A stretch of 24,254 nucleotides of DNA from a virus. The notes beneath the pieces were generated by a model. That model did not search any database. It was not told where the DNA came from and saw only the letters and a program-made list of their open reading frames with translations. Shown one piece after another: positions 23,283 to 24,254 of this stretch (the first letter of the stretch is position 1; each line of letters opens with the position of its first letter). The stretch spans positions 1 to 24,254 of the IMG/VR virus record IMGVR_UViG_3300034061_002257; one strand, written 5' to 3'. The position numbers and the translations under genes are program-made.

Positions 23283-23314
23283 AAAACCCCCTCGTTTGAG
23301 GGGGTTTCTTTTTT
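23283..23314 (+). terminator. rho-independent hairpin terminator between convergent genes
   Basis: AAACCCCCTC at 23284-23293 pairs perfectly with GAGGGGGTTT at 23298-23307 around a GTTT loop, followed by C and six T (23309-23314). It lies 4 bases after the rightward stop, and the T-tract runs into the leftward gp32 stop at 23313-23315. On the minus strand the hairpin is followed by TTTTCAATT, so it may also stop gp32 transcripts, more weakly. Confidence 0.9.
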
Positions 23315-24203
23315 AGTCCATCTGTTCAAAAAGCTTCATAGGATCTACTTCATCTTCTACCGTATCTTCAATCTTTTGTCGCTTTTGCTTCATTGAGGAT
23401 GACTTTTCCTGGAAATCATTCTCATCTAGATCTTCAGCATTTCGAGATACTGCTGGGGCAGTTCCGCGAATATCACCACCAAGAACCTCATGAAGACGAT
23501 TCTTGAGATCATCATAAGACTTAAAGCTACTAGGACTGATGAACTCATTCAAAGAATGTTCCTGATTCCATAGCTTTTCAATCTTATTATCATCACCACC
23601 ATAAAGTGCTGAAGGAGCATCAAACTCGGACTTATCGTAATTGGTATATCCACCAATTTTACGAATCTTCACCTTGAAGTTACAACCATTCCAAAAATCA
23701 AATGGATTGATTGGATCTTCATCCTTAAATTCTGGCTTCATCTTTTCCTGAATCTTGTCAAAGATTTTAGTTCCATACTTATAAAGGAATACCTTACCTT
23801 CATTTTGTGGATTTGCTTCGTCCTTGATTACAAGGATGTTGGAAATATATGTTGTCTTTCGCTTACGCGAACGAGCAATATTCTTATCTTCTTCTGATCC
23901 AGTATTCCAAAGTTCACTATTCAGTTCACTAACAGGATCCTTTTGGTTAAGGGTTGTGAGTGAATTTTCAATATACCATCCACCTGGGCCTTGGAAGGCA
24001 TGGGAAAAAAGCTTTACCCAAGGGCAATCTTCACCATTAATTTCTGGAAGAAAACGAATTACTGCAAATCCATTTCCCATCTTATCTTGTTCTGGTCGCC
24101 AGAAACGATCATCCTTATAATCCTTCTTGACACCATCCTCAAGCTTCTTCATGAGGTCTGAAATGCTATTCTTTGAACGATTCTTAAAATCCTTAAAACT
24201 CAT
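23313..24203 (-). CDS. 32: single-stranded DNA-binding protein gp32
   Basis: This 296-aa protein (T4 301 aa) carries the gp32 core: HAFQGPGGWYIENSLTTL (68-85), a RKRKTTYISNILVIKDEANP stretch (112-131) and NEGKVFLYKYGTKIFDKI (134-151), with an acidic C-tail ending EDEVDPMKLFEQMD. The N-terminal basic region KDFKNRSKNSISDLMKK is the cooperative self-assembly arm. gp32 covers single-stranded DNA at replication forks and recruits replication and recombination partners through its acidic tail. The zinc ligands of T4 gp32 (His64, Cys77, Cys87, Cys90) are not retained: only Cys60 and Cys174 are present. Codon use is unlike the structural genes, with many AAG, CTT and TTC codons. AGGAGA stands 5 bases before the ATG, and hairpin-forming sequence adjoins it. 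The start overlaps the stop of a probable upstream gene. Confidence 0.95.
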   Translation of the reverse strand: MSFKDFKNRSKNSISDLMKKLEDGVKKDYKDDRFWRPEQDKMGNGFAVIRFLPEINGEDCPWVKLFSHAFQGPGGWYIENSLTTLNQKDPVSELNSELWNTGSEEDKNIARSRKRKTTYISNILVIKDEANPQNEGKVFLYKYGTKIFDKIQEKMKPEFKDEDPINPFDFWNGCNFKVKIRKIGGYTNYDKSEFDAPSALYGGDDNKIEKLWNQEHSLNEFISPSSFKSYDDLKNRLHEVLGGDIRGTAPAVSRNAEDLDENDFQEKSSSMKQKRQKIEDTVEDEVDPMKLFEQMD

Positions 24204-24254
24204 AATTTTCTCCTGGAGATCTCCTCCATTATTCTAACTACGGGAACTCCCCGC
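24200..24254 (-). CDS. C-terminal end of an upstream leftward gene (cut by window edge)
   Basis: One minus-strand frame is open from the edge to a TGA at 24200-24202 that overlaps the gp32 ATG as ATGA. It reads RGVPVVRIMEEISRRKL, a believable basic helical C-terminus. The other two frames contain stops (TAG) within this stretch. In T4-type genomes genes such as 59 or 33 lie before 32, but 17 residues do not allow identification. It may instead be untranslated gp32 leader. Confidence 0.45.
   Translation of the reverse strand, partial: RGVPVVRIMEEISRRKL
24209..24253 (-). promoter_or_regulatory. gp32 translation-initiation region with two hairpins
   Basis: On the minus strand a Shine-Dalgarno AGGAGA (24214-24209) is 5 bases before the gp32 ATG. 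Just upstream is TGGAG-GAGAT-CTCCA (24228-24214), a 5-bp stem whose last base is the first base of that Shine-Dalgarno; it includes the perfect palindrome GGAGATCTCC (24215-24224). A second small GC stem, CGGG/CCCG (24241-24244 with 24250-24253), lies further out. T4 gp32 represses its own translation from a structured leader, so this could be an equivalent operator. Confidence 0.4.

Noticed and set aside
23824-24120. 98-codon plus-strand ORF inside gp32
   Set aside because: Antisense shadow of the strongly supported gp32 reading frame, with no ribosome site or recognisable product.
1-24254. tRNA genes, CRISPR arrays, insertion sequences or homing endonucleases
   Set aside because: No cloverleaf, regular spaced repeat, transposase, HNH or GIY-YIG pattern was seen; gaps between genes are too short to hold them.

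Overview
The window looks like part of the virion-structure and replication region of a T4-type contractile-tailed phage. The proteins resemble those of marine T4-like viruses of cyanobacteria or SAR11 more than the enteric T4 group, but the host cannot be read from the DNA. Evidence for the assignment: recognisable gp25, gp6, gp53, gp4, gp26 and gp32, a very AT-rich composition, tightly coupled genes with TAATG or ATGA junctions, and almost no non-coding DNA. There are no tRNAs, integrases, insertion sequences or CRISPR arrays.

Layout. (a) Bases 1-20490 are a long leftward block. In transcription order it encodes a gp48/54-like tube cap, gp53, a giant 1635-aa protein whose two ends look like the gp27 hub, gp25, gp6, a gp7-like wedge protein, a gp8-like wedge protein, a small virion protein with an 'ALQASELNELQ' motif, and a series of adhesin or fibre-like proteins. 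Three consecutive fibre-region genes share one recurring domain. One fibre-region protein carries an alpha/beta-hydrolase domain with a complete candidate catalytic triad, and the last gene, cut by the window edge, is collagen-like. (b) Bases 20510-23279 run rightward: the gp4 head-completion nuclease, a gp19/gp54-like tube-fold protein, gp26, a tiny 42-codon ORF in the gp51 position, and a short protein with a tape-measure-like motif. (c) A strong hairpin terminator at about 23284-23314 separates this block from the convergent, leftward gp32 single-stranded DNA-binding protein gene. The tail end of another leftward gene overlaps the gp32 start.

How the genes work together: gp53, 25, 6, 7-like and 8-like proteins build baseplate wedges. 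The gp27-like protein and gp26 belong to the hub and its assembly, and the gp48/54-like proteins join hub to tube. The downstream genes supply host-recognition and possibly surface-ester-cleaving parts. gp4 finishes DNA-filled heads, and gp32 serves replication and recombination.

Most notable for follow-up: (1) a candidate programmed -1 frameshift at the end of gp26, with a T_TTT_TTT heptamer followed five bases later by a perfect 9-bp long-range stem, which would fuse gp26 to the tiny downstream ORF; (2) three genes without a Shine-Dalgarno that carry a T4-late-promoter-like (T/A)ATAAATA 5-6 bases before ATG, predicting leaderless or nearly leaderless late mRNAs; (3) the virion-associated hydrolase; (4) the gp27-like hub with an insertion of more than 1,000 residues.
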